From Zygnema cylindricum (lineage: Eukaryota > Streptophyta > Zygnematophyceae > Zygnematales > Zygnemataceae), in NCBI GenBank assembly GCA_037447655.1, contig JBBHKE010001156.1:16811-80810 (forward strand): a stretch of 64,000 bases of DNA, in the 5' to 3' direction. Below the pieces are notes generated by a model. It saw only the letters and a list, made by a program, of their open reading frames with translations. It was not told the DNA's origin and did no database searches. The stretch's first letter is position 1. Every line of letters begins with the position of its first letter. A program made the translations under genes and the position numbers. Shown one piece after another: positions 33,003 to 43,562 of this stretch.

Positions 33003-33330
33003 CCCGTGTAAGCGACGTGGCTTACAAGTTGGATATCCCGACGGACTGGCATATCCACAATGTCTTCCATGTTTCCCTTCTTAAACCATTCCGCGATCAT
33101 TATTCGGTGTTCCGTAATCGACGACAACATACTCCTTTACCACCCGTTCGGGGAACCTCGGACGAGTATGAGGTGGAAGAGATCATTCAATCACGCCACT
33201 CTCGGAATTCCAACTCCACCCAATACTTGGTGCGTTGGAAAGGTTACGGTGCTGAGGACGACTCTTGGGTGGACGAGGGGGATCTGCATTCTCCGGAGTT
33301 GGTGCGCCGGTTTCAGCGGAGTGAGGACAC
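33003..33330 (+). pseudogene. Chromovirus integrase C-terminus and chromodomain
   Basis: AYKLDIPTDWHIHNVFHVSL then LKPF is the standard Ty3/gypsy integrase C-terminal block. About 40 residues later EYEVEEIIQSR, QYLVRWKGYG, DDSWVDEGDL and LVRRF form a chromodomain with its aromatic residues (Y, W, W). Chromodomains tether integration to marked chromatin. The frame continues open to 33,793 with Arg/Ala-rich sequence. The catalytic integrase core and the rest of pol are absent. Confidence 0.9.
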
Positions 33331-33811
33331 TCGGCTTTCCCGGAGGGGCAATCGCAGCGGCGGCAATAAAGGAGCGAATCGCAGTGTCGCAACCATCGCA
33401 ATCATCTTGGGGACACGGCAAAGGACCGCAGCGGCGATGTTACCACACCGCAGCGCTGTAGCAGCGCAGCCACCACAACGCAACATGGTTACGATGACGT
33501 CAGAGAATCGCAGCACCACCGTTGCGCTGACAGGAAAGCGCAACGTTGCAATTGTGTTTCACTATGTGGGTAACGACGAACCCTCGGTTTCGCCGGTGCA
33601 GCGCAGTTTTATAAATGATGGACGCTGCGATACCCTCGCACGCTGCGACGCTTCGCAAAGTCCAAAAGTGAAACCCTCAACCCCCGTGAATAAAGCCGCC
33701 ATCCGTCCTCACGACCAACCTAGTCTCGGCAGCTTGGAAATTGCTTCTCTCCGCACAATCAGTTTACCTTCGCTTCTGGAATTACCGGAATAGTCTCGTT
33801 CCACAGTGTTT

Positions 33812-35088
33812 ATGGCGTCCTCGTCCTCTCCAACACCGAAAAGGAGGAGAATGGTACGGGTGGGACAAGGAGATCTGAACCATCCCGAGAGTTTGTTAAG
33901 GGCGGCGGAGGCTATTGTGGAAGCAAGCAGGCGAAGGGAAGTAGAAGTGGAGTCGGAACCTGAGGAAAGCGCCAGCAGTGAGGCAGGACCGGCGGAGACC
34001 AGTGGAGGGGAGGGGTTAGAAAACTCACAGGACCCTGAATACACCCCAACCCGGGAAGGTGATCAGGAATTTAAAGAAGATCATGAGCTATCGGAGGCGG
34101 AGGAATCGGAACGAGAACCAACGCCTCCGCCAAGTGAAGTGCGCGCCTCAGATCTAGAGGTGATGCAGGACCCAAACAAGGAGAGTACCACGGACGAGCA
34201 GTCGTTTGAAAGCGCGGAGAGGAAGGTAGAGGCGCAATACCCCAGTGGCGACGATGTGTTTCTCTTGCGAGGAAACCAAAGAGATTCGGAGAAGGAAACT
34301 GAACAGGGAGAGGAAATTCCCGACTACCTCTTTCCACTACCGGTCGACACCCAACATCCGGACCTCGCCTTCAGCTTCGCCAAAAGGTTTTATTGGAACC
34401 CCTCGGAGTGGCCCGAGGAATGACGTATAGGGAAGCCTGGAGATCCTATCCGTATTCTTGCTGACGTCCCGTCACACCCAGCGTGGAATTTCATGCGGAC
34501 AAAAGACCTGGGAAATAATCATAAAGGTTATGTGCAGCTGAATCCTCACGCCTTATCGTTCGTGGAAGTGGTATTAGACAACTACAGGTATAATTTTGAT
34601 GTTCCCGGGTTACTCCGTCATTATCACCCGTGGGATGTGTGCCTCCACGACATCATCTCTAGGGCGGAGGTCACCGCGAGGTACGGGCACTCAAGTTGGC
34701 CGGAAAGAATGCTCTGCAGCGGGCCCGAGTTGCAAATAAGCACGTGTCCTTTAAATTACGGAAAGTACCTCGGTGGGAACCGGTGGATGAAGCGGAGGAA
34801 GTTTCCCCAGTGGCTGAACCTAAAGAACCCCGGATTTCGGCACCTGAGGAGCCTGCACCGGCGGACGTTCCGCAGCGACCCGAAGTACCTGAGGTTGTAC
34901 TCGAGGAAGAGGAAGATCAGGTTCGGGAGGGAATCACTCGGAGGCGGTTGGCAGCTGCAGATCATCACATCGCGTTACAAGAGACCCGATGTGAACAACT
35001 CCAAAATAATCTCGACGCTCTTCGCCAAGAGTTCGAAGAGTATCGCGAGGAAACATACGACATACTTTGGCAGTTGCAGTTTCCCTGA
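33812..35088 (+). pseudogene. Unknown ORF family X, copy 2 (3' of chromodomain pol)
   Basis: It starts MASSSSPTPKRRRMVRVG only 19 bp after the pol frame stop. It is acidic (PEESASSEAGPAE..., EESEREPTPPPSEV) and contains PDYLFPLPVD. After a frame change near 34,425 it has ILADVPSHPAWNFMRTKD and PGLLRHYHPWDVCLHDI. After another change near 34,690 it ends in a coiled-coil-like tail (ALQETRCEQLQNNLDALRQE). It sits between chromodomain pol and the LTR, where some plant gypsy elements carry an extra gene. Role unknown; the leading basic motif and acidic body suggest a nuclear protein, which is inference only. Confidence 0.65.
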
Positions 35089-35131
35089 GTCACTCAAAGT
35101 TTAGCGGGACGCTGAATCCTTAGTGGGAGGC

Positions 35132-35635
35132 ACTGTAATAGGGTTACAGAATCACGTACTTAGTGGCTAGGGCTAGGCTGTTATAGTTGCGATTTCAGAG
35201 CAGCGCAGTTGCGATTCCAGAGCAGCGCAGCTACGATTCCGGACCAGCGCAGCATAGCAGCATAGCAACTTAGCGGCGTAGCAACTTAGTAGCGCAGCAG
35301 CGTAGCAGCGCAGCATAGCACCGCCATAGAATGTTGATTGAGCTGTTTAGTTCTAGAAGGAAGTTTTGGATAGATCTCGATTGACCGTGAAGGTCCACGT
35401 GTACAGCTATATAGTACTAGGTTGACTAGAAGTTAGTTTAAATAGTCAAGTAGACCTAGTGAATGGATACCTCAAGTAGACCTACACAGCTAGCGCAACC
35501 TTGTACTCTCTTTCAAGTAATAAAGCGCAACCTTGTCTGTGAGTTCTGTGTGCTCATGCTGTTGCTACGGGAAGATCCTTGGTGTTTTCCGCTGTGCACT
35601 CTGAAGTGTTGTGGTGTATTGGTACCCCTTTTACA
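35132..35635 (+). mobile_element. Chromovirus 3' LTR
   Basis: It begins TGTAATAGGGTTACAG after a purine-rich AGTGGGAGGCAC and ends CCTTTTACA. It is matched in inverse orientation by 32,506-32,988. Its interior carries GCGCAGCAGCGTAGCAGC-type short repeats (about 35,200-35,320). Confidence 0.8.
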
Positions 35636-35674
35636 CGTGACCTCCACGGTGAGAACATGTTGGATATTAACTTA

Positions 35675-36447
35675 GGGTATGTTCCCATGTGCATAAGGGT
35701 TTTTTTTCTGTCGTTTTCCTGTAAAACTTAGCGTCGTACCGCCTAATTTGCAACCGTACGAAGGAATCGTAAATTTGTAGAGTACAATTTGCGTCACCCT
35801 CGAACTTAGGATGTATGAAAATTTGTCGTCTTGTGTTTTTCGACCCACGTCCACGACAAAAAAGTCATCTTCAAACTAATCTTTAAAACACATCGGCGAT
35901 GTGTTTTAAAACTAGGTATTTTCGTTAATCAAATAGGAGCATATATTCGCATGTGTCGTAATTTTCAAAAATTTCACACTATTTCAAGGTCCAGGAAAAG
36001 TACAGAATTCGCTATGTTTTGTTCGTTGGCGTTCAGTACGACAAATAAAAGTACACAATTTGTTAGGTTTTGTCTGTTTTCGTCCAGTACAAGATTTTTT
36101 TTTTGCAAGGGTCTCGAAATTTCGATGCCGTTTAACGTCGACTGGAGAAGAGACGCAAAGGCAAAGAGAATCTTCTTCAACCGTGAAACAGCACAGGCTG
36201 GAAGTCGGTACGTCTAAAATGTCACAGTAAAACATGCGACGTCACAAGCAGTTCAAAAAAAAAACGTGCGGCAACACAGATTGTAGACGTTGACAACCGT
36301 GGGAGGTATTGTCGACGTTTACAATCGTCACAAACGTAAGTTACGATGTCGTTCTTACACATAGGGACATTTGAAAACCGGGTCCGGCAGATCCGCGCTA
36401 AAATACAAAATAAGTTCGCTAAGTTACAAGTACATGGGGACATACCC
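35675..36447. mobile_element. PIF/Harbinger-type MITE, copy 2
   Basis: Ends GGGTATGTTCCCATG and inverted CATGGGGACATACCC are flanked by TTA on both sides (35,672-35,674; 36,448-36,450). The 773-bp interior parallels copy 1 (for example CTGTCGTTTTCCTGTAAAAC and the CCGTGAAAC(A/G)GCACAGGCTG block), in the same orientation. No coding capacity. Confidence 0.88.
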
Positions 36448-36450
36448 TTA

Positions 36451-37365
36451 GCCGCAAAATTGAAATTTAGTCGTCTAAGCGTTACATTGAACTGAGACGC
36501 AAATTGAAACGAAACCTCTTTAAACCGAAGTACTGTAATTTTTGTACGGAAATATAAAAACGCACGAAACGAAATTTCGCTGTCAACGTAAGAATGTTGA
36601 TTCGTAGATAGTGTGGCTCGATTTCGTCGCGCGTGACGACGCGCATTTTTTCATTTAATTTAAATTGATATTTTTACGTCGGTTCGTTTTATTATAGTGT
36701 ACAAAGTTTATTTCGTTGTTGGCAAGCGTGACAAAAGTTTAAGTGGTTGAAACAATATTTTGAAAGTCAAAGCTGTCCAACCGATTGACCGTCAAATTTA
36801 TACTCAACGGTACTTTACGTGTAACAATGTGTACTTCAAACGTACGATTTTTGACAAAATGATGTATGTGACTGTGCGCAACCAAAACAGTCAGTGGCAT
36901 GATCAATTTCCTTAATTATTTACTTTGTTTCTCTAAACAGAAACTCGGAACGTCGATGCAATCGATGTTCGTAAAAAAAGTAGGATGCAATAGCGTATAA
37001 GATGAGAATTTGAATGCGTACTTTTCGATTATTTCGTACGAGGAAAAACCTAGAGGAACAAAAAATCAAACGCTATGCTAATTGAATGATTTATACATCT
37101 AACACCAATTTCGTAATTTGGATGCACATTCTGAGAATGTAGCCACGATAGCCCGTGTTCAGATAGTCGACATTTAAACATGTCATAACAGGTTTAACCG
37201 CTTGAGTGATTTTCCCCGTTTTTACGACTAGGAAATCAAATATGAGTGCGCTTTTCCGCGTCGACGCCACTCACTTTCCCATCACGTCACCATTATATGA
37301 CAGATTTGTGACATTTTGTACGAAATGACGAACAATTTTATTACGAACTGGCATACTTCGTACCA
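36451..37365. other. Non-coding, CGTAC-rich sequence
   Basis: AT-rich with frequent TCGTAC/GTACG words; no conserved frame or clear repeat border was seen. Confidence 0.5.
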
Positions 37366-39243
37366 TAGTTGTTTAAAACGCATTTTACGCACGATTCGAA
37401 CGCGCGTACAATACGTAGAAACTGGAGAGGTCGATTTGAAAAAATCGTAAAAAACGTTAATGAATTTTTCCGTACGAATCCGTACATGTTAAAAAAAATT
37501 GAATTGAACATGTACCGCAGTTTGTACGTTTTCCGTCAAATGAGCGGTAAAAAATAATGTGTATTTATATTATTATTACACCTCATGTGTGTATCGGAAC
37601 AACTATATCAACTGGATACGGTCAATCATAGCAGCGGGTACTAGATGTGTACGTAGGTCCAGGTTCAACTCCTGAGAACAGCTCATTTTTTGTCAGAATA
37701 AAATAAAATTGTATGTCGTTCACAGACAGGCAGCCATGGCCTTCTCTCTCTACCTCCCCGAGAGCATGAATCTTCAGAAAAAACAAAGTACAGGCCATAT
37801 GCAGATGACATTTTTCATCATTCAATATTGCACGACGTAATCCTCGAACTCTACGCATGGCTGCTTTTTTGGAGGTCCGTGACTTCTTCGTCACATCTTC
37901 AACGACAGTTTACTAACTACTTTCGTGGCGTCGGTAATGGCGTCTTCCTTGAATTTTCGCTTTCAACTGTTGAAGTATTTATGGCGGCTTCTTTTCGAAA
38001 ATTTAAAGAAGACGCCCGTACACATTTTGAACTTACGACGCTCAAATAGTGTGACGCCGCAACGTCTCGTTTTGGAAATGTTCGTAGACGTGACGATAAA
38101 TTTCCGTATATTTCTATGTACATTTTGATCAGTTTACTGAACTGAAAGTACCGATACGTGCATCAAATCTTTTCGTTAATTTTCGTACAGTTTACGTAAA
38201 TATCCGTACAGTTACCGTGATTTGTCTATAGGTTTCTGTAAAATTTCAGTTTCAGTTTACAGTAGATGTTTTTTTGCGATTTTTTTAAAAGTCACGTATA
38301 ATACGTAGAAACTGGAAAAAAGTAAAAAACCGTGGGTATTGAACAACTATGGTCTTAAGCCTAGTTGTTTAATACACGCGTTTTTTTCATTTTTTTCCAA
38401 TTTCTACGTATTGCATGTGAATTTTCAAAAAATCGCAAAAAAACGTCTACTATAAACTGAAATTGAAATTTTGTAAAATTTCAGTTTCAGTTTACAGTAG
38501 ACGTTTTTTTGCGATTTTTTGAAAAGTCACGTATAATACGTAGAAACTGGAAAAAAAGTAAAAAACCGCGCGTATTGAACAACTAGGGTCTTAAGCCTAG
38601 TTGTTCAATACACACGTTTTTTTCATTTTTTCCAATTTCTACGTATTGCATGTGACTTTTCAAAAAATCGCAAAAAAACGTCTACTGTAAACTGAAACTG
38701 CAATATTACGGAAACATGTAGACAAATTACGGCAACTGTTAGATTATTTATGGAAACTGTACGGTACAGTAGTTTACAAAAAAGATTCGTTGCACGTATC
38801 CGTACTTTCTGTTCAGTAAACTGAACAGAATGTACATGGATTGTACGGGAAAATAATGTGACGTCTACAAATATTTCCAAAAAGAGACGTTGCAACGTCA
38901 CACTATTTGAGCGCCGTGAGTTCAAATTTTGTATATGTGTCTTCTTCAAATTTTGAAAAGAAGCCGCCATTATTACTTGAACAGCTGAACGCGAAAATCA
39001 CAAAAGACGCCATTACCGACGCCACGGCAGTAGCTAGTAAACTGTCATTGAAGCCGTTGACGAAGAAGTCACGGACCTTCAAAAGAGCAGCCATGCCCAG
39101 AGTTCGAGGAGTGGAGTGGGACCACGTGAAATATATGCAATTCAATCGTAATTAAGAACTCTTCCAGGACTTGAACACGGGTCCATTCACGTTATATTGA
39201 TTTCACCTATAAGCTCGATCTTAACCAGTTCATGTATGTGATT

Positions 39244-39329
<86 letters not shown>

Positions 39330-39745
39330 TGTGATAATATTATAGTGACATATTGTTTTTTACCGCTCATTTAACGGAAAGCGTACAAACTGCGGTACAT
39401 GTTCAATTCAATTATATTAATATGTATTGATTTGTACGGAAAAAAATCATTAACGTTTTTAACGTTTTTTTCTTATCGACCTCTCCAGTTTCTACGTATT
39501 GTACGCGCGTTCGAAACGTGCGTAAAATACGTTTTGAACTGGTCTTAAGGCATAGTTGTTCAAAACGTATTTTAAGCACGTTTCGAACGCGCGTACAATA
39601 CGTAGAAACTAGAGAGGTCGATTTGAAAAAAACGTTAATGATTTTTTTTTTCGTACAATTCCGTTCATTTCATAAAAATTGAATTGAACATGTACCGCAG
39701 TTTGTACGCTTTCCGTTTAATGAGCGGTGAAAAACATTATATTGT
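37366..39745. repeat. Nested inverted-repeat (foldback) complex
   Basis: The left half (37,366-38,350) reappears inverted on the right (38,600-39,540). For instance, the segment around 37,840-38,170 pairs with 38,790-39,110, and the ACGTAGAAACTGGAGAGGTC region near 37,418 with 39,480-39,505. The centre has two roughly 110-bp-arm palindromes meeting at GGTCTTAAGCC (about 38,353 and 38,594). A further direct copy at 39,554-39,745 makes a third palindrome with about 200-bp arms centred near 39,548. The shared tips read TAGTTGTTCAA. No transposase is encoded. Foldback element structure is inferred. Confidence 0.8.
39245..39326. repeat. (AT)n microsatellite
   Basis: About 80 bp of uninterrupted AT dinucleotides inside the right arm of the foldback complex; the left arm has no equivalent, so it expanded after the arms formed. 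Confidence 0.97.
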
Positions 39746-39791
39746 TAAATAATTTTCACACGTAACACATGTATCGAGACATCTACAGCAA

Positions 39792-40015
39792 CTACACCGC
39801 GAATCGTTATTAGTGTCAAATTTTAAATAGTGTAAAAAAATAATTAGTGTTATTGATTCTTATTTAGTGCAAGAAACGTGGTAGAGTATGGTCCACGTAC
39901 TTAAATAGCGTTGCTAATTTAATTACAAAAATCATGTATATTAACTGCGGAAAAAAATCAAAATTTTAAGAACTATTATTAGAGTTATATACTCTAATAA
40001 CGATTCGCGGTGTAG
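39792..40015. mobile_element. 223-bp CACCGC MITE, TA target
   Basis: CTACACCGCGAATCGTTATT at the left is inverted as AATAACGATTCGCGGTGTAG at the right. A TA dinucleotide sits at each border, fitting a Tc1/mariner-type target duplication. The interior is AT-rich and non-coding. Confidence 0.78.
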
Positions 40016-40029
40016 TTATGGACGACTTA

Positions 40030-40238
40030 GGGTGCGTCTCTATGTACTTCAAACTTAGAGATTTTTTATTGTTTTTTAGCGCAGATCCGGCGGACTCGGG
40101 TTTCGGGTGTCCCTATGTGTACCAAACGAAATTGTCACTTAAGGGCGTGACGATTGTATACGTCGACAAAGCCCGTGACGGCTGTCAACGTCTACAATCT
40201 ATGATGACGCACGTTATTTTTCGTAACCAGCAAACACA
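40030..40238. mobile_element. Harbinger-type MITE fragment
   Basis: GGGTGCGTCTCTATGTACTT preceded by TTA starts a segment that is the reverse complement of the right end of copy 1 (9,395-9,595), including the TGTCCCTATGTGTACCAAAC stretch. The other terminus is missing. Confidence 0.85.
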
Positions 40239-40708
40239 TTCCGTACACCACACTATTCATGAAATAAGTACGGAAATTCCATTGACGCTAATTCACAAGA
40301 ACCGTAATTAACGTCACGGATAAAATAGAATCAGTCACTGTATTTCGGGTATCAATGTCAAAATTTTGGGGCGCCGATATAGACATAAGTCTAATAACGA
40401 TTCGCGGTGTACTGTACAGCACTGTACTTCAGCTAGATGACAAAACTGTTCCTCGACATGTGCTGCCCGTGACAAAAAAGTTTACATGTTTCAGATGTAT
40501 AATTTGTTTTGTACTTTTATGTATTTTCGTACAGCATCAGAGCTAAAGTACTGTACGGCAATGTACAGCACCAAAGGAAAAGTGAGGATTTTGCAGGCGC
40601 CGTCGACATAGAACACCGAATCCTGTCAAAATAACATCCGTCGGATTGAAAGGAAATCATATATAGTGACTAATGAGGAATCGACGAGACCGCGAATTTC
40701 CCCACTCG
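40239..40708. other. Unassigned sequence with one MITE end
   Basis: CTAATAACGATTCGCGGTGT near 40,391-40,410 is a lone right end of the CACCGC MITE family. Otherwise nothing recognisable. Confidence 0.45.
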
Positions 40709-40931
40709 CTACACCGCCAATCGCTATTAGCGTGTAGCTTTGATTAGCGTATACTATTATTTAGCGTGGTGTACGCTAATTGGGAATTTGGAAATTTTGG
40801 AAGAAATCGACTACTCTAATTAGGAATTAGGGCTTTTTTGAAATAGTGTGGATAATTCTATTTGAGAATAAAAATAAAAAAAAGCGGGACAGGATTAGCG
40901 TACACAACGCTAATAGCGATTGGCGGTGTAG
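40709..40931. mobile_element. 223-bp CACCGCC MITE, second complete copy
   Basis: CTACACCGCCAATCGCTATT and its inverse AATAGCGATTGGCGGTGTAG bound the element, again with TA at both borders. Same length as the copy at 39,792, with diverged interior. Confidence 0.82.
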
Positions 40932-40934
40932 TTC

Positions 40935-41670
40935 ACTTATTCTCTCTCTCTCTCCCTCCCTCGCTCCCCCCCTCCCTTTCTTCCCCTTCCCTCCCTGCTC
41001 TCCCACCATTCGTCCGTTCTTTTCTTCGTCTTTCCTCTCCCTCACGTGTCCTCTATCTCCTTTTCTTTTTCCTCTCTCTTCTTTTTTATTCTCTCCCTTT
41101 TCCTCTCCCTCGTCCCCTCAATCTTCTCCTCCTTTCTTCCCCTCCTATCTCTCCGTGAATCTCGCCTCTCCCGTCCACTCCTCTCTCGCCCTCTCTTCCT
41201 CTCCTCTCTCCCTCCCTCTCCGTGTTAGTTTTCCTGCCACATATCTCTAGTCCTCCATCCTGCACAAAAAAACAAAATAAGAATCCGACAAGAATAACTT
41301 CAAAAAAAAAAGCCCAATTCTCGCCAAAAAACCCTTCAAAAAAAAAAAAAAAAAAAAAATCTCTCGAGAAAAGCTCAATTCCCCCCTAAACTAAACACAG
41401 AATTCCTTCCAAAATGTCACTCACCTCTCCCTCTCCCTCCCCCTCCCCCTCCCCCTCCCCCTCCCTCTTCCCCTCCCCCTCCCCCTTCCCTCCCACCACC
41501 TTCCCAACACCCTCTCCCTCCCCTCCCATCCCCCCAACCCCCTCTCCCCCCACCCCCTCTCCCCCCACCCCCTCTTCCCCCACCCCCTCTCCCCCCCACC
41601 CCCTCTCCCCCCACCCCCTCTCCCCCTCCCCCCTCTCCCTCCCCCTCTCCCTCCTCCTCCTCCCTCCCCC
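40935..41670 (+). repeat. Pyrimidine-rich tracts upstream of the SNARE gene
   Basis: CTC-rich DNA at 40,935-41,230 and a denser (CCCTCT/CCCCCT)n block at 41,425-41,670, separated by an A-rich stretch with a 22-bp A run near 41,340. The second block ends where SNARE coding begins, and may be the end of an intron. Confidence 0.85.
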
Positions 41671-41672
41671 CC

Positions 41673-43498
41673 CACACGTCCTTCGCCTACTGCCTGGTGG
41701 CCCGCGGCCTCTCCGTGCTCGCGGAGTTCCCGACCAATGGGAGCGCTCGGGGGGCCGCGCGGGTCTGTCTGGAGAACCTGCCGGCCAGCGGCCACAAGTA
41801 CGCGTTTACGCACGACACGTGGCGGTGCAACGGCCTCATGGAGGGGGGGTATGGTGAGTGGGAGGGAGGGAGGGGAGGGGGGGGAGGGGAGGGAGGGGGG
41901 AGGGGAGGGGAGGGGGGGGAGAGGGGGGGGGGAGGGGGGGGGGAGGAGGTTTTTTGGGGGCTGTCTCTGGCTGAGTGTTTGTTTCTGTCACTGTCTCTTT
42001 CTCAGGGTGTCTGTCGATGTCAATCTGACTATATCTCTCTGTGTGTCTCTATCTCTCTCTCTCTCTGTTCTCTCCCACCTCCCACCCTCTCTCTTCTGCC
42101 CCTGTCCCTCTCCGTCTCCCTCTCCTCCAAACCCGGCTCTCCTTCTCCATTTTCTTTCCCTTTTTGTTCATCTTTCTTTGAATCTTCCTCCGCCGTCTCA
42201 CTTTCCACCACTCTATTTTCACCCCACTTCCCAATTTCTACTCCTTTTTCTCCCCAAAATATTCCCCATTTCTTCTTCCCATTTGTTCGTCTTATCTCTT
42301 CTTCCCATATCTTTTTCCCAGATTCCTCCCCAGTTTGACCCAGTTTGACCCAGTTTGACCCAATTTGACTCGGTTTAAATGTATTTTGTCATTTTGTGGC
42401 AGCCTACCTGGCGGTGGTGGACAAGGGGCTGTCGCAGAGCGTGGCATTCGCGTTCCTGGAAACAGTGAAGGGGGAGTTTCAAAAAATTGCGAAAAAAAAC
42501 GAAACTTTGTCGAAAAAGGAACTCCAAGAATTTGGGTAAACCATTAATGAAGACCCATTTTTTGTGTTTTATTTTTTTTATCTTTATTTTTTTGTTGTTT
42601 TTTTTTTTTGGGAAAGTGGGAAGGGGTGTATGGGGAGGGCTATATAGAACTCTATAATTTCGTACATATATATGTGTTTTTTTTTTTTTTTTTGTTGATA
42701 TGAAAATTGGCTACATGACAGTTTTATGTCAAATTCGTCCTTTTCTAGTTCTTTGATTAACAATTTTGTTTTTTTTTTTCCTTATTTTTTCCAGGAAAGT
42801 TCTGCGAAAGGAGATGGAAAAAGCGGAAAAAAATCCCGAAGAATTAAATAAAATAGCAAAAATTCAAACCCAAGTGGAGGAGGTCAAAGGGGTAATGAGT
42901 CAAAACATCCAGAAAGTAAGTACTTATCTCTCTCTCCCTCTCCCTCCCTCTCTCCCTCGCTCTCCTCTCCTCCCTCTCCCTCTCCCTCGCCCTGCCCTCC
43001 TCCCCCTCCCTCCCCGTATCCCTCTCCCCCTCACTCTTGTTTTCTTTTTCCTTCCCTTCTTTCCCAGGCTTTACAAAGAGGCGAAAAAATGGAAAATTTG
43101 AAACTGACAACGGACGATTTGAAACAAAAGGTGAATTTTTGACTGGATTATAAAGAGAAAATATATAAATAAATAAATTAATAAATCAATTAATAAATAA
43201 GTAAATAAATAAATGAATGAAAATAAATTTTACATGAATGCAAAAAAAAAAATTGAAATGAATGGAAAATTTGAAAATAATGGAAATAAATTCGAATGAA
43301 TGGAAGCAAATCATTTTATTCATTTTCGGGGTTTTAATGGTATTGTAACTTTAATAATTGTTTACCTGTTATTATTTCCTTTATTTATATTATTTTTTTT
43401 TTTTTTTTTTTTTGGTTTTTATTTGCTTTAGCATGTTTTTTTTTTTTTTTTTTATTCACTTGTTTTGGTAAACCTACTTTTTCTATGTCTCTTTCTTT

Positions 43499-43562
<64 letters not shown>

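Noticed and set aside
33339-33793. Separate gene after the chromodomain
   Set aside because: It is the continuing 3' end of the pol frame, Arg/Ala-rich and repetitive, with no start or domain of its own.
39245-39326. AT run as a replication origin or scaffold element
   Set aside because: A plain dinucleotide microsatellite; nothing else supports a function.
41414-41857. MSLTSPSPS... frame as the SNARE start
   Set aside because: The Pro/Ser run is in a different frame from the longin coding sequence that follows, so it is not its N-terminus.
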